Shown here: one piece after another, positions 43,685 through 53,105 of the stretch
Layout of the letters: every line of letters begins with the position of its first letter
How positions within the stretch are numbered: the first letter of the stretch is position 1
Source: Pleionea litopenaei
GTDB lineage: Bacteria > Pseudomonadota > Gammaproteobacteria > Enterobacterales > Kangiellaceae
NCBI RefSeq assembly: GCF_031198435.1
Contig: NZ_CP133548.1
Span: 2,514,001-2,578,000, forward strand
DNA length: 64,000 nt
Direction of reading: 5' to 3'
Notes under the pieces: generated by a model
Database searches by the model: none
What the model saw: only the letters and a program-made list of their open reading frames with translations
Told to the model about the DNA's origin: nothing
Position numbers and translations under genes: made by a program

Positions 43685-44650
43685 ATGAAACTTCGAATAT
43701 TCATGCTGTACATGATAATGCTCTGCTCAATAGCGGCTAATTCTGCCGTGCTAGACTGGAAGCAAAGATGGCCCAATGGTGCGAGTTTAACCGTTTGGCT
43801 ACAGCAACCTACTCCTCTTCAGCAAAGCATCGTGACACAAGCTTTTCGGCAATGGGAAGCGCACGTTAACCTTACCTTTAATATTACCGTGGAGAAGCCC
43901 AAAAAGAGTCATATTCGGGTCGCTTTTCATAGTTATGATGGCAGCATACTAGGCAAACAAAACCATTTAACGTCGAGCGAACCAACTATGTTACTGGCGA
44001 GTTTATCTGAACAAACAATCGAGTTATCACGGAAGAAGCGCATTGCTTTGCATGAAGTCGGCCATATACTTGGATTTGAACACGAGTTTCGCCACCCGGA
44101 CTGGCCTTATGGCTATCGCTGGCAAGAAGCCGAAATAGAAAGGTGCGTTGAAAAACTTAAAAATGAGCCAAGTTACTGCGAGAACTTATCCGCAATGATT
44201 CGAAAAGAAGGCATGCGTCAACTGCCTTTTGACCGACAATCAATCATGAATTATCCCTTTTCCCTCAATCAACTCGACAACACTCTCTCGGATATTCCGA
44301 TCAGCTTAAAGCTCTCGCCGGCAGACAAGTTAGCGGCAGCCGTTGCTTATCCACGATCATTAAATTCTCCAGAGCACAAAGGTTATCACGTCCGATTTCG
44401 TAGTTTTTGCGCTACTAAAGTGCACGTTCGTTGGAGTGCATCAGGGTCTTTGTTTAATCCAACCTTAGTCATTTTAAGTCCAGGCGAAACTTCCGATTGG
44501 CTGACACTCGAAAAGCCCTACATAAAGTTCAAAGGCACGACTCACGATGGAGAAAACCTGTGGTCACCGAATATGCCCCAGGGTTACGCAATTATCGCTG
44601 ATACTGGCTGGCCAACATCCGGATTAGAGCTGCCGCTTTACTGCCAATGA
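43685..44650 (+). CDS. Astacin-like secreted zinc metallopeptidase (metzincin)
   Basis: A 321-residue protein with a signal peptide (~residues 1-20, cut after NSA). The zinc site is [12 protein letters not shown] (His123, Glu124, His127, His133, Glu134), the full HExxHxxGxxHE metzincin motif. It is followed by FRHPD, like the astacin HExRxD extension, and by the Met-turn SIMNYP (Met188, with Tyr190 at the place of the astacin zinc-ligand Tyr). The C-terminal ~90 residues form a separate beta-rich domain with [26 protein letters not shown]. It is predicted to be exported to the periplasm or beyond. Substrate unknown; monocistronic and divergent from rpe. Confidence 0.85.
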   Translation: MKLRIFMLYMIMLCSIAANSAVLDWKQRWPNGASLTVWLQQPTPLQQSIVTQAFRQWEAHVNLTFNITVEKPKKSHIRVAFHSYDGSILGKQNHLTSSEPTMLLASLSEQTIELSRKKRIALHEVGHILGFEHEFRHPDWPYGYRWQEAEIERCVEKLKNEPSYCENLSAMIRKEGMRQLPFDRQSIMNYPFSLNQLDNTLSDIPISLKLSPADKLAAAVAYPRSLNSPEHKGYHVRFRSFCATKVHVRWSASGSLFNPTLVILSPGETSDWLTLEKPYIKFKGTTHDGENLWSPNMPQGYAIIADTGWPTSGLELPLYCQ

Positions 44651-44744
44651 GATATACGTTGCAATTGATGCGACCTAAGCACTCATTTGTTGCAACTATT
44701 TAAGAAATGCTTTTCAATGTTCGAAGAATGACTAGGATGCTCAT

Positions 44745-45548
44745 ATGAATATTTGGACAGATATCTGCGTAAACTTGACTAATCAGCGCTTTGCCTCAGA
44801 CCAAGAAGCCGTTATTGAACGAGCGATAAACAACGGTGTTCAAAGAATGCTGATCGTTGGTACTGACATCACAAGCTCTCATGCAGCTATTGAGCTTTGT
44901 CATCGTTACCCAGACCACATGCGTGCAACGGTTGGCTGTCACCCTCATGATGCAAAGACAATGGATGAGAAGGCATGGCAACAATTAGAGGATTTACTCG
45001 CCTCTCCCATGGTCGTCGCTGTCGGTGAGTGTGGATTAGATTTTAATCGCAATTTTTCGGAGCCTGCGACGCAACTCGAGGTGTTTGCTCGACAAATGGC
45101 GCTCGCCTCAGATAAAGATTTACCGGTGTTTCTACACGAACGTGACGCTTGCATTGAAATGCTCAGCATTTTGTCGCAATACCCAAAACCTAAAAAGGTC
45201 ATTCATTGTTTTACCGGATCAGAAGAGCAAGCACAGGGGTACTTAGAACTGGATTGTTATATTGGAGTAACGGGCTGGGTCACCGATGAGCGACGAAACC
45301 AAGACTTAGTCTCAGCCATTGAGATCATTCCTAACGAACGACTATTAATCGAAACCGATGCTCCGTACCTACTACCCAAAAACATTGCTCCCAAACCAAA
45401 GAGTGGACGTTGCGAACCCTGTCATCTTCCGTATGTTAGTGAGAAAATTGCTGAGTTACGCAATACCAATCACGATGTCTTGGTAGCTGTTACCACTTTA
45501 AACTCAATAAAGTTGTTTAACTGGCCAGTCGCCGAATCATTGCTTTGA
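44745..45548 (+). CDS. tatD: TatD DNase family protein (TatD proper)
   Basis: A 267-residue TIM-barrel metal-dependent 3'-5' exonuclease, acting on DNA and RNA. The N-terminus MNIWTDICVNLTNQRFASDQEAV has the Asn-Leu pattern of E. coli TatD instead of the HxH of YcfH/YjjV. Also present are the CHPHDAKTM His pair, VGECGLDFNR, HCFTG, and ETDAPYLLP. GGA sits before the ATG at good spacing. It does not lie next to tat genes here and seems to be a single gene, 36 bases before an LplT-PlsC fusion. Confidence 0.93.
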   Translation: MNIWTDICVNLTNQRFASDQEAVIERAINNGVQRMLIVGTDITSSHAAIELCHRYPDHMRATVGCHPHDAKTMDEKAWQQLEDLLASPMVVAVGECGLDFNRNFSEPATQLEVFARQMALASDKDLPVFLHERDACIEMLSILSQYPKPKKVIHCFTGSEEQAQGYLELDCYIGVTGWVTDERRNQDLVSAIEIIPNERLLIETDAPYLLPKNIAPKPKSGRCEPCHLPYVSEKIAELRNTNHDVLVAVTTLNSIKLFNWPVAESLL

Positions 45549-45584
45549 AAAAGCAAAATAATACGTTTTAATTGAGACAATCAA

Positions 45585-47462
45585 ATGGCTGAAAACCAAT
45601 ATCAACTGCTAAAACAAAAACGATTTTTTCCTTTCTTTATCACACAAGCCCTTGGCGCTTTCAATGATAACGTTTATAAAAATTCTCTGGTTACTTTATT
45701 TACCTATACAGCGGTAAGCTCAGCTCAAAACGAAGGCTTTTTGGTAAACCTCGCTGCGATTATATTTATCTTACCCTTTTTCTTATTTTCTGCGACAAGC
45801 GGGCAATTTGCAGAAAAATATTCGAAAGCCAAGAGCATCCGAAATATCAAACTTCTCGAAATCGGTATCATGTTGTTAGCTTGCGTTGGCTTCTATTTGC
45901 AAAGCGTCAATTTCTTATTATTTGTTTTATTCCTCATGGGACTTCAGTCCACACTCTTTGGGCCCATTAAATACAGTATCATGCCGCAGTACTTAAAAGA
46001 AAAAGAACTGGTCGGCGCCAACGGACTGGTCGAAATGAGCACGTTTTTAGCCATTTTGTTGGGATTAATTTTAGGTATAGCACTAACGAACTTAGAGCCC
46101 TATGGAAGGATCGCTATTTGCTCTGTGGTTGTTTTAATTAGCCTAGTAGGCTATTGGTCTTCACGCCAAATTCCCGTGTTACCGGCTGTCGAACCGACGT
46201 TAAAGATAAATTGGAACCCAATTACCGAAACCGCTAAAACCTTTAAGTATGTTAAGTCAAATAGGACCGTGATGCTGTCTGTTTTGGGTATATCTTGGTT
46301 TTGGTTTTTTGGCGCAACGATATTGGCACAGCTACCCACCTTTAGTAAGTCAACACTGGGCGGCGATGAGTATGTTTATATGCTGTTAATGGCGGCATTC
46401 TCCGTTGGTATCGGTTTAGGTTCGCTGCTTTGTGAAAAAATGTCCGGACGAAAAGTTGAAATTGGCTTAGTGCCGTTTGGTGCTATCGGTATGACGCTTT
46501 TTAGTATCGATATTTATTTCACGAATCATACCACCGATGCCCTTCCTATTTTATCAGCAACCGAATTTTTACAACATTGGAACAACTGGCATGTTCTTAT
46601 TGATGCGACATTAATAGGCGTTTTCGGAGGGTTCTTTATTGTTCCACTGTACGCTTTGATTCAGCAACGGTGTCCAAAAAATCATGTTTCTCGTGTAATT
46701 GCGGGCAATAATATCCTTAATGCTTTATTCATGGTTCTTTCAGGTATCACGGCATTAATCTTATTAAGCTTAAACTTTTCAATACCCGAAATTATTTTGA
46801 TTACCGGTATACTTAATGCGGTCGTATCCATTTATATCTTTACGGTCGTACCCGAATTCTTGATGCGATTTTTAGTATGGATTTTGATTAACTTGTTGTA
46901 TCGAATTCGTTTGACTGGCTTGAATAAAATACCTGATGAAGGGGCAGCTGTCATCGTTTGTAATCATGTAAGTTTTATGGATGCGTTGATCATAGCCGGC
47001 TGTTGTCGACGACCAGTTCGATTTGTTATGGATCATCGAATTTTTAAAACTCCCATTCTTAGCTTTATTTTCAAAACGGCTAAGGCGATTCCGATAGCTC
47101 CGGCGAAGGAAAATCCAGAGTTAATGAACAAAGCCTTTGATCAAGTAGCGGAGTATTTAGAAGAGGGCGAGCTGGTCTGTATTTTTCCCGAAGGAAAAAT
47201 CACCTCAACCGGTGAAATAAATACCTTTAAAGCTGGTATCGAAAAAATAATTGCTCGCACACCGGTTCCTGTTATTCCAATGGCGCTTTCAGGACTATGG
47301 GGAAGCTTTTTTAGCCGAAAAGACGGACCTGCTATGGGCACAATTCCAAAACGATTTTGGTCGAAAATTGCCGTAACCATTGGTCAAGTCGTGCCTTCTT
47401 CAGAAGTCTCTGCGGCGCATTTACAACAACAAGTTAGCCAACTTAGAGGAGAGCGTCCCTAG
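45585..47462 (+). CDS. LplT-like MFS lysophospholipid transporter fused to a PlsC-type acyltransferase
   Basis: A 625-residue fusion. Residues ~1-425 are an LplT-like major facilitator with about 12 helices (FFITQALGAFNDNVYKNSL). Residues ~430-610 are a PlsC domain with NHVSFMD (His461, Asp466) and FPEGKIT. In enterobacteria LplT and Aas are separate, with Aas itself a PlsC plus acyl-ACP synthetase. Three-domain LplT-Aas fusions also occur. Here the acyl-ACP synthetase domain is absent, so acylation would use acyl-ACP or acyl-CoA from elsewhere. Likely role: recovery and reacylation of 2-acyl-lysophosphatidylethanolamine at the inner membrane. Confidence 0.88.
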   Translation: MAENQYQLLKQKRFFPFFITQALGAFNDNVYKNSLVTLFTYTAVSSAQNEGFLVNLAAIIFILPFFLFSATSGQFAEKYSKAKSIRNIKLLEIGIMLLACVGFYLQSVNFLLFVLFLMGLQSTLFGPIKYSIMPQYLKEKELVGANGLVEMSTFLAILLGLILGIALTNLEPYGRIAICSVVVLISLVGYWSSRQIPVLPAVEPTLKINWNPITETAKTFKYVKSNRTVMLSVLGISWFWFFGATILAQLPTFSKSTLGGDEYVYMLLMAAFSVGIGLGSLLCEKMSGRKVEIGLVPFGAIGMTLFSIDIYFTNHTTDALPILSATEFLQHWNNWHVLIDATLIGVFGGFFIVPLYALIQQRCPKNHVSRVIAGNNILNALFMVLSGITALILLSLNFSIPEIILITGILNAVVSIYIFTVVPEFLMRFLVWILINLLYRIRLTGLNKIPDEGAAVIVCNHVSFMDALIIAGCCRRPVRFVMDHRIFKTPILSFIFKTAKAIPIAPAKENPELMNKAFDQVAEYLEEGELVCIFPEGKITSTGEINTFKAGIEKIIARTPVPVIPMALSGLWGSFFSRKDGPAMGTIPKRFWSKIAVTIGQVVPSSEVSAAHLQQQVSQLRGERP

Positions 47463-47538
47463 CAACCGGGAGTCGGCTCACTCAGTTAGTTCATCAATAG
47501 AAAATTAGTTATAGATAAAAAATGGTTTGGAAACAATA

Positions 47539-48048
47539 ATGAAAAAATTAAAAATTCCTTTAAGAATTATTCAAGTTCTTACCGGATTATTCTTAGTCTT
47601 TTTAACGCTCGGGATGCTCAATCCAACCATCGAGCAACAGGTCGTCAAAACGTCCAGTGTTTCTCAACAAAAATTAGCTCAGGCGATTATATCTAAGGAA
47701 GGGCTAAAACTATGGGTGAAAGATTTCGCCGATTTGAAAAAAGTGTCTCAAACGGACGAGTCTATTGAGTTGACTGTTTTTACTCAACGCAATGGTCAAT
47801 TGCAAAAACAGACTGTGCAATTGCTCACTCAAAGCAGCTCTCAATCGACACTTTTTCTCGAATATCCTAAATATTCCCTACAGGTAGAGTTCGACAATGC
47901 ACCAGAAAACCAAATGACCGCCAAATTAATAATACTACCGAAAGGTGTGTTTTGGCAGTCTTGGTACTTTTTTATGAAAAATGAACTTTTTAAGTCTAAC
48001 GAAGCACTATTGGCTGCCATTTTAAAGGCAGCCAACGAAGTGAATTGA
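47539..48048 (+). CDS. Uncharacterised membrane-anchored or secreted protein
   Basis: About 169 residues. The N-terminus (KKLKIPLRIIQVLTGLFLVFLTLGML) is a membrane anchor or signal peptide with no clear cleavage site; the rest is a Gln/Ser/Thr-rich domain of alternating beta-strand character. The start at ATG 47539 has GGA eight bases upstream; an in-frame TTG four codons earlier is less likely. It lies 76 bases after the LplT-PlsC fusion and may be cotranscribed. It converges, with only five bases between stops, on the DUF805 gene. No family recognised. Confidence 0.6.
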   Translation: MKKLKIPLRIIQVLTGLFLVFLTLGMLNPTIEQQVVKTSSVSQQKLAQAIISKEGLKLWVKDFADLKKVSQTDESIELTVFTQRNGQLQKQTVQLLTQSSSQSTLFLEYPKYSLQVEFDNAPENQMTAKLIILPKGVFWQSWYFFMKNELFKSNEALLAAILKAANEVN

Positions 48049-48053
48049 ACGCA

Positions 48054-48911
48054 CTATTCTTGAGGATAGCCGTACCGATTTTCACCTTGGGTTCCGGCAA
48101 TAAACCCATTGATAATGAAAATTGCGAAACCTGCTATGCTAAATAGAAATTGAAAGCTTGCAAAAGTCGGATTAAATGCGGAGATGGCACCAAATGCGAA
48201 TGACGCTAAGGACAAACCTCCGTACCACCAACCACTCATGTTAACGTCATGTAAACGCTTAAATGCCACCGCAAAAGATATCCAAATGTAAGGTATGGCA
48301 CCAATTGCAGCTAGAATCACACCCGCAAAAATATTAAAAAAGGTGACCACTCCAATTATCACTCCAGCTAACAACATTGGAAGGACATACAAAAGCCAAA
48401 AGGTCTTTCGATTGATACGCCCTTTAAAGCTAAAGTAGATGGCTCCCAAGGACATTTTCATGGTTAGGCCGCTTGAATAGTCTCGCTGCACCTCTGAACT
48501 CGCTGGCGTCGCGTAAACATCTTCACTCGCTTCTGGAGCGCCAGCCGACGGGACGGGACTAGGCACAACACTCGATGCAGACTCAGGCTCGACATCCCGC
48601 GATGCAAATTCAGCTCGTCCAGTGCGTTTATGTTCAGTTTCTGTCGACTCCAATGACCACTGTTCATGCAGTGGAACTTTGTTTTCTTTAAGCTCAACGA
48701 CCGCGCCAATGGCTTGCAATCTTTTTTGATACAAGTGTGCCTTGTCGGCCTCTTGTTGTTTTTTAATCACGACGGGGGCTTTTTCAAGGAGTTGCTCTAC
48801 CTGTTCAACGGTTTTCTTAAACAGCTTCGCTAACTCAGCCACCACTTGTTCACGGTCAGCGTTTAACTGTCCGGTTAATAGCACATCGTAGGTAGTTGCC
48901 TGAGACATCAT
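48054..48911 (-). CDS. DUF805 membrane protein with N-terminal soluble domain
   Basis: About 285 residues. Residues ~1-75 (TYDVLLTGQLNADREQVVAE onward, with PVVIKK and LQAIGAVVELKE) form a small alpha/beta domain that often precedes membrane domains in marine gammaproteobacteria. A Ser/Ala/Pro-rich linker (~80-135) follows, then a DUF805 domain with four membrane helices (FSFKGRINRKTFWLLYVLPM). ATG 48911 is followed directly by a second ATG (48908) with better spacing from AAGGA, so either may be used. DUF805 has no known function. Confidence 0.78.
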   Translation of the reverse strand: MMSQATTYDVLLTGQLNADREQVVAELAKLFKKTVEQVEQLLEKAPVVIKKQQEADKAHLYQKRLQAIGAVVELKENKVPLHEQWSLESTETEHKRTGRAEFASRDVEPESASSVVPSPVPSAGAPEASEDVYATPASSEVQRDYSSGLTMKMSLGAIYFSFKGRINRKTFWLLYVLPMLLAGVIIGVVTFFNIFAGVILAAIGAIPYIWISFAVAFKRLHDVNMSGWWYGGLSLASFAFGAISAFNPTFASFQFLFSIAGFAIFIINGFIAGTQGENRYGYPQE

Positions 48912-48995
48912 AGCGTCCTTCAATCATTTCTATATGAGATATATTATTGGCGATTCATTCGCCTTTCAGAAGTAAATATTACCGCTTCGTGCAAC

Positions 48996-49433
48996 TTATG
49001 ACTGCAGCCAGAAAGTTACTGGGCCCTGATTACACAGACTGACGTCCATATCGGCACCGAAGCGGCCCGTTGCGATATTATCATAGTGCTCGCGACAGTT
49101 GTCGACTAAGAAATCAAATAGCTTTTGTCCATGCTCAGGGCTTGCGCCACGACTAAAGCTCGGGCGCATGCCTTTCGACGTGTCGGCGACCAGAGTAAAT
49201 TGCGGTACTAGCAATAATCCACCCAAGGTTTGCTGAACGTTTAAATTCATTTTTCCTTGCTGATCTGAGAAGATCCGATAGCCCAATAGTCTTTGACGCA
49301 TTCGCTCTGCATTGCTTTTTTTATCCGTTGCTTCTACGCCAACCAGTACTAATAATCCGTGCTCAATTTTACCAATTTGCTTTCCTTCGACACGGACCTC
49401 AGCGCTAGTCACTCGCTGAATCAGTCCAATCAT
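48996..49433 (-). CDS. dtd: D-aminoacyl-tRNA deacylase
   Basis: A 145-residue enzyme that hydrolyses D-amino acids mischarged on tRNA. The two Dtd motifs are present: the first normally SQFTL, here [21 protein letters not shown]; the second NxGPVT, here [10 protein letters not shown] at the C-terminal end. The length is standard. Its start lies inside the end of the pip homologue (29-base overlap, same strand), a pip-dtd order conserved in several gammaproteobacteria. Confidence 0.94.
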   Translation of the reverse strand: MIGLIQRVTSAEVRVEGKQIGKIEHGLLVLVGVEATDKKSNAERMRQRLLGYRIFSDQQGKMNLNVQQTLGGLLLVPQFTLVADTSKGMRPSFSRGASPEHGQKLFDFLVDNCREHYDNIATGRFGADMDVSLCNQGPVTFWLQS

Positions 49434-50382
49434 GGGTCACCATTTTATGTAAATCACGAGTCGCGCGCACCAGCGCGTCAGTAATTCCTGGGTCTAAATT
49501 GGCATGACATGCATCGCGAATAATATGCAACTCGGCCGTTGGCCAGCTAGATTGCAACTGCCACGCGCAATCTAAGGGGCACAAAAGATCAAAACGACCG
49601 TGCACGATGATCCCGGGTATCGACTCTAGTTTGTGGGCGTTGTCTAGAACTTGGTTATCTTGAATAAAACAGTTCTGCCGAAAATAATGAGCCTGAATCA
49701 TTGCCGTCGTGCTAGCAACGTGCGGATCGTTGAAACGTTTGAGCCAGGCACTTGAGTGGTGTAACAGACTGGAGCGTGCATACCACACTGCCCAACTTTT
49801 AGCGGCCGCCATTCGAGCCAGTTCGTCAGGACCTTGCAAACGATCGGAAAAGATTTTTAGCAGGTTATGCCGGTCGCTTGCGTGTAGCGACTGCGCAAAC
49901 TCTTCCCAGTAATCTGGAACTAAGCGAGGAACGCCAACTTCAAATATCCAGTCGATATCTTGTTGTCGACCTAAGAAAACACTGTGTAGGACTAAACCTA
50001 ACACTCGATCAGTAAACGATTGAGCATACAGTAAAGCCAAGGTTGCTCCCCATCCACCACCAAATATCGCCCATCGGGAAACTTTCAATTGCTCCCGCAA
50101 CGCTTCCATATCACTCAACAAGTGGTCCGTGGTATTTGCAAGCAAAGGGTCGTCAGCTTTTGAGTGACCGCAACCCCGTTGGTCTAACAAGATGATGCGA
50201 TATTTTTCAGGATCAAAAAAGCGCCGATGATAACTGACTGAGCCGGTACCGGGTCCTCCATGAATATATAAAACAGGGATTCCATCTGCCGACCCGCACT
50301 CTTCATAATACACTTTATGCCCATCGCCAACGTCTAGGAATGCGCTGTTATAGGGTTTGATTTCTGGGAAAAGTACCTGCAT
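49405..50382 (-). CDS. pip: Prolyl aminopeptidase homologue lacking the nucleophile serine
   Basis: About 325 residues, matching the standard Pip length, with the alpha/beta hydrolase landmarks [18 protein letters not shown] (oxyanion HGGPG), [10 protein letters not shown], the HGRFDLLCP catalytic Asp and [11 protein letters not shown] catalytic His. The nucleophile elbow is normally GGSWG but reads GGGWG here: Gly110 with codon GGA on the minus strand (50053-50055). With no catalytic Ser, peptidase activity is unlikely unless another residue substitutes. ATG 50382 was chosen (GGAAG upstream, canonical N-terminus); an upstream in-frame start would add 21 residues. The reading frame is otherwise intact. 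It is upstream of and overlaps dtd. Confidence 0.85.
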   Translation of the reverse strand: MQVLFPEIKPYNSAFLDVGDGHKVYYEECGSADGIPVLYIHGGPGTGSVSYHRRFFDPEKYRIILLDQRGCGHSKADDPLLANTTDHLLSDMEALREQLKVSRWAIFGGGWGATLALLYAQSFTDRVLGLVLHSVFLGRQQDIDWIFEVGVPRLVPDYWEEFAQSLHASDRHNLLKIFSDRLQGPDELARMAAAKSWAVWYARSSLLHHSSAWLKRFNDPHVASTTAMIQAHYFRQNCFIQDNQVLDNAHKLESIPGIIVHGRFDLLCPLDCAWQLQSSWPTAELHIIRDACHANLDPGITDALVRATRDLHKMVTHDWTDSASD

Positions 50383-50487
50383 AAACTTCCGCACCGGGCT
50401 ACCGCCCAAACTTAATACCGTTTTAATTCTCTGGAAGCATGTCAATGCTCGCCAGTACTCGAATTCCTTGATAACAGTAATGGTAGC

Positions 50488-50601
50488 ATGAGACGGTTAA
50501 AATTAAGCAGCACCGAACAAAATATCTCTCATTGCGAATGGACAATGGCTTACAAAGGATTATTGATAGGGCTTACAGTCGTGAGTTTAAAATACAACTA
50601 A
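50488..50601 (+). CDS. Possible 37-residue small ORF or small RNA region ahead of an orphan terminator
   Basis: A 37-codon frame (MRRLKLSSTEQNISHCEWTM onward, ending in a mildly hydrophobic stretch GLLIGLTVVSLKYN). There is no convincing ribosome site before the ATG. It is listed because it is the only coding candidate between the pip start and a strong plus-strand terminator at 50645-50669. A -35-like TTGATA and a -10-like TTTAAA 17 bases apart lie inside it (about 50564-50592), so a ~70-base RNA starting near 50597 is an alternative reading. The rest of the 340-base gap 50383-50722 shows nothing else. Confidence 0.25.
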   Translation: MRRLKLSSTEQNISHCEWTMAYKGLLIGLTVVSLKYN

Positions 50602-50644
50602 ACTAAAAACCGTCAATCTCCTACCTGCATATATTGACACGTTT

Positions 50645-50669
50645 AACCGGCCGCTTGGCCGGTTTTTTT
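50645..50669 (+). terminator. Strong plus-strand terminator without an annotated gene before it
   Basis: An 8-bp stem AACCGGCC (50645-50652) / GGCCGGTT (50657-50664) with a GCTT tetraloop and a T-run through 50669. The minus-strand side has no T-run, so it serves a plus-strand transcript. The genes on both flanks (pip and the lipoprotein gene) are on the minus strand. Confidence 0.85.
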
Positions 50670-50722
50670 ATGCCCTGCTTTAGGTGCAAAGAAAGGAAGT
50701 CGATCGATAATAAAGGATTCGC

Positions 50723-51100
50723 TTACTGATCTTGTTCTTGCTCTTTTTGCTCTCGAGCCTTTCTTTCAGCCTCTTTACGAGCAATTTCATCCTCAACAAT
50801 CACCACATAGCCTTTTGGAATGGGTTTAGGGTCGAGACCTTGAGTAACACGAACTTGATCGTAGGCCAGCTGAACGCAGTTTCTAGAGGCATCAATTTTA
50901 ACGCAACGATCGTATTCGCGCGTTAAAGAGTCCATCACTGATTCAGCTTTCGGAGGCTCAACGTAACCAAACAATACTCGTACTACATTGAGCCAACCAG
51001 GCGTGTTTGATGCTCCATCACCACCTTGACCAGCACATCCCCCTAACACACTAAAAAAAGTCACTACCAATAAAAGGCGAAGGCTAGTCAGGTTTTTCAT
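50723..51100 (-). CDS. Small lipoprotein, uncharacterised
   Basis: A 125-residue protein with a lipoprotein signal (MKNLTSLRLLLVVTFFSVLGGC, Cys at residue 22). The mature part has two cysteines (RCVKIDASRNC) that could form a disulphide and ends in a charged, Glu/Lys/Arg-rich helix (ARKEAERKAREQKEQEQ). AAGGA lies upstream of the ATG. It begins three bases after the typA stop on the same strand and is probably cotranscribed. No known family. Confidence 0.7.
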   Translation of the reverse strand: MKNLTSLRLLLVVTFFSVLGGCAGQGGDGASNTPGWLNVVRVLFGYVEPPKAESVMDSLTREYDRCVKIDASRNCVQLAYDQVRVTQGLDPKPIPKGYVVIVEDEIARKEAERKAREQKEQEQDQ

Positions 51101-51103
51101 ATA

Positions 51104-52918
51104 TTATCCTTGTCGTGATGCGCGCTTTCGCTCATGTTCTTTGAGGAACTTTTTACGAATTCGGATGCTTTTTGGTGTTACTTCTACCAACTCATCGTCA
51201 TCAATAAACTCAAGCGCCTGCTCTAAAGTAAAAATAATCGGTGGCGTCAGTACTAAGTTTTCGTCAGTACCAGCTGCACGTACGTTAGTTAACTGCTTAC
51301 CCTTCAATGGGTTAACCGTTAAGTCGTTATCTCTTGAGTGTATGCCAATAACCATACCCTCGTAAACTTCAACGCCATGCCCAATAAATAATCGACCACG
51401 TTCTTGTAAAGTAAACAAGGCATAACCCAAGGCCTTACCGTCACCATTGCTGATAAGAACACCGTTGTGACGTTGCGCTAAGGCACCAGGAACCGCCACA
51501 TCGTAACGTTCAAACGTATGGTAAATGAGGCCAGAACCCGAGGTTGCTGTTAAAAACTCGGTTTGAAAACCGATCAATCCTCGTGATGGGATAATGAAGT
51601 CTAAACGCACACGACCTTTACCATCAGGAACCATGTTTTGCATATCGGCTTTACGAAGACCGAGTTTTTCCATTACCGTACCTTGATGGTCTTCTTCTAT
51701 ATCGATAGTTAAATTCTCATAAGGTTCCATCAATACGCCATCAATTTCACGCATAATAACTTCAGGTCGAGAAACCGCGAGTTCAAATCCTTCTCGTCGC
51801 ATATTTTCAATCAAAACCGATAAATGCAACTCACCACGACCCGACACTTTAAACTTGTCTGGGTCATCAGTTTGTTGAACACGCAGTGCCACGTTATGAA
51901 TCAACTCTTGCTCTAACCGCTCAAGAATTTGTCGAGAGGTTAAAAACTTACCTTCTTTGCCGGCAAACGGAGACGTGTTCACTTGGAAGGTCATGGTTAC
52001 TGTTGGCTCATCAACCGTTAAGGCCGGAAGCGCTTCGACTGCTTCGGGCGCACAAATGGTGTCTGAAATCTTAGGCGCATCGATACCGGTAATGGCAATA
52101 ATGTCACCCGCGGTAGCCTCTGGCACTTCACTGCGCTCTAAGCCCATGTAACCTAGCACTTGTCCAATTTTGCCACGACGAGTTTTGCCTTCACGGTCAA
52201 CAATCGTCACTTGCATGTTTGGAGTAACTTTTCCGCGTTTCACGCGACCGACCGCAATAGCACCAACATAGCTTGAGTAATCCAGCTGTGATACCTGCAT
52301 TTGGAAAGGCCCATCGATATCGACATTTGGTGGCTCTACCATGTCGACAATCGCCTGGAACAATGGCGACATATCACCACTGGTCGTGGTTGGATTTTCG
52401 CTTGCAAAACCATTTAACGCTGACGCATAAATCACCGGAAAGTCTAACTGCTCATCGGTTGCACCAAGACGGTCAAATAAATCAAAAACCTGGTCCATTA
52501 CCCAGTCTGGACGAGCGCCCGGGCGGTCAATTTTGTTGATGACCACGATGGGTTTAAGTCCTTGAGCGAATGCCTTTTGTGTGACAAAGCGAGTTTGCGG
52601 CATTGGTCCATCAACCGCATCGACCAACAATAATACCGAGTCAACCATCGACATGATTCGCTCAACTTCGCCACCAAAGTCGGCGTGTCCGGGCGTATCT
52701 ACGATGTTAATGCGATAGTCATTCCAACGAATCGCAGTATTTTTGGCTAAAATGGTGATACCACGTTCTTTCTCTAGATCATTAGAGTCCATCACACGTT
52801 CGGTCGGCGCAGCGCGCTCACCTAACGTACCAGACTGCTGGAGTAATTTATCTACAAGGGTGGTTTTACCGTGGTCAACGTGCGCAATAATCGCAATATT
52901 TCTTAACTTCTCAATCAC
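51104..52918 (-). CDS. typA: Ribosome-associated GTPase TypA/BipA
   Basis: A 604-residue translational GTPase of the EF-G type. G motifs: [10 protein letters not shown] (G1), [11 protein letters not shown] (G3), [10 protein letters not shown] (G4). It also has the C-terminal BipA-specific domain ([39 protein letters not shown]). It acts on 50S assembly and stress adaptation, with effects at low temperature. The start codon is GTG (52916-52918), preceded by no obvious Shine-Dalgarno. It is followed on the same transcript by the small lipoprotein gene. Confidence 0.97.
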   Translation of the reverse strand: MIEKLRNIAIIAHVDHGKTTLVDKLLQQSGTLGERAAPTERVMDSNDLEKERGITILAKNTAIRWNDYRINIVDTPGHADFGGEVERIMSMVDSVLLLVDAVDGPMPQTRFVTQKAFAQGLKPIVVINKIDRPGARPDWVMDQVFDLFDRLGATDEQLDFPVIYASALNGFASENPTTTSGDMSPLFQAIVDMVEPPNVDIDGPFQMQVSQLDYSSYVGAIAVGRVKRGKVTPNMQVTIVDREGKTRRGKIGQVLGYMGLERSEVPEATAGDIIAITGIDAPKISDTICAPEAVEALPALTVDEPTVTMTFQVNTSPFAGKEGKFLTSRQILERLEQELIHNVALRVQQTDDPDKFKVSGRGELHLSVLIENMRREGFELAVSRPEVIMREIDGVLMEPYENLTIDIEEDHQGTVMEKLGLRKADMQNMVPDGKGRVRLDFIIPSRGLIGFQTEFLTATSGSGLIYHTFERYDVAVPGALAQRHNGVLISNGDGKALGYALFTLQERGRLFIGHGVEVYEGMVIGIHSRDNDLTVNPLKGKQLTNVRAAGTDENLVLTPPIIFTLEQALEFIDDDELVEVTPKSIRIRKKFLKEHERKRASRQG

Positions 52919-52950
52919 AAAGGAACACTCATTAAAATTTTGAGGCGCGT

Positions 52951-52956
52951 ATTATA
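52951..52956 (-). promoter_or_regulatory. Candidate -10 element of typA
   Basis: On the minus strand the perfect hexamer TATAAT lies within the palindromic context GCGTATAATACGC, about 33 bases before the GTG start. The -35 position 17 bases upstream (TCACCA) is a poor match, so recognition would rest on the -10. The short leader agrees with the lack of other candidates. Confidence 0.4.
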
Positions 52957-53105
52957 CGCATTTCACTCGAGTATGGTGACTTTTTATTCAATAAAATCGC
53001 TTAAAATGTCGAATAATCGGTAGATCCGACACGCAGCTTGACATTCAATAGCGAATTAATAACTCTGACAACCTTTTCCAGCTCTAGGCAAATAGGAAGA
53101 AACTC

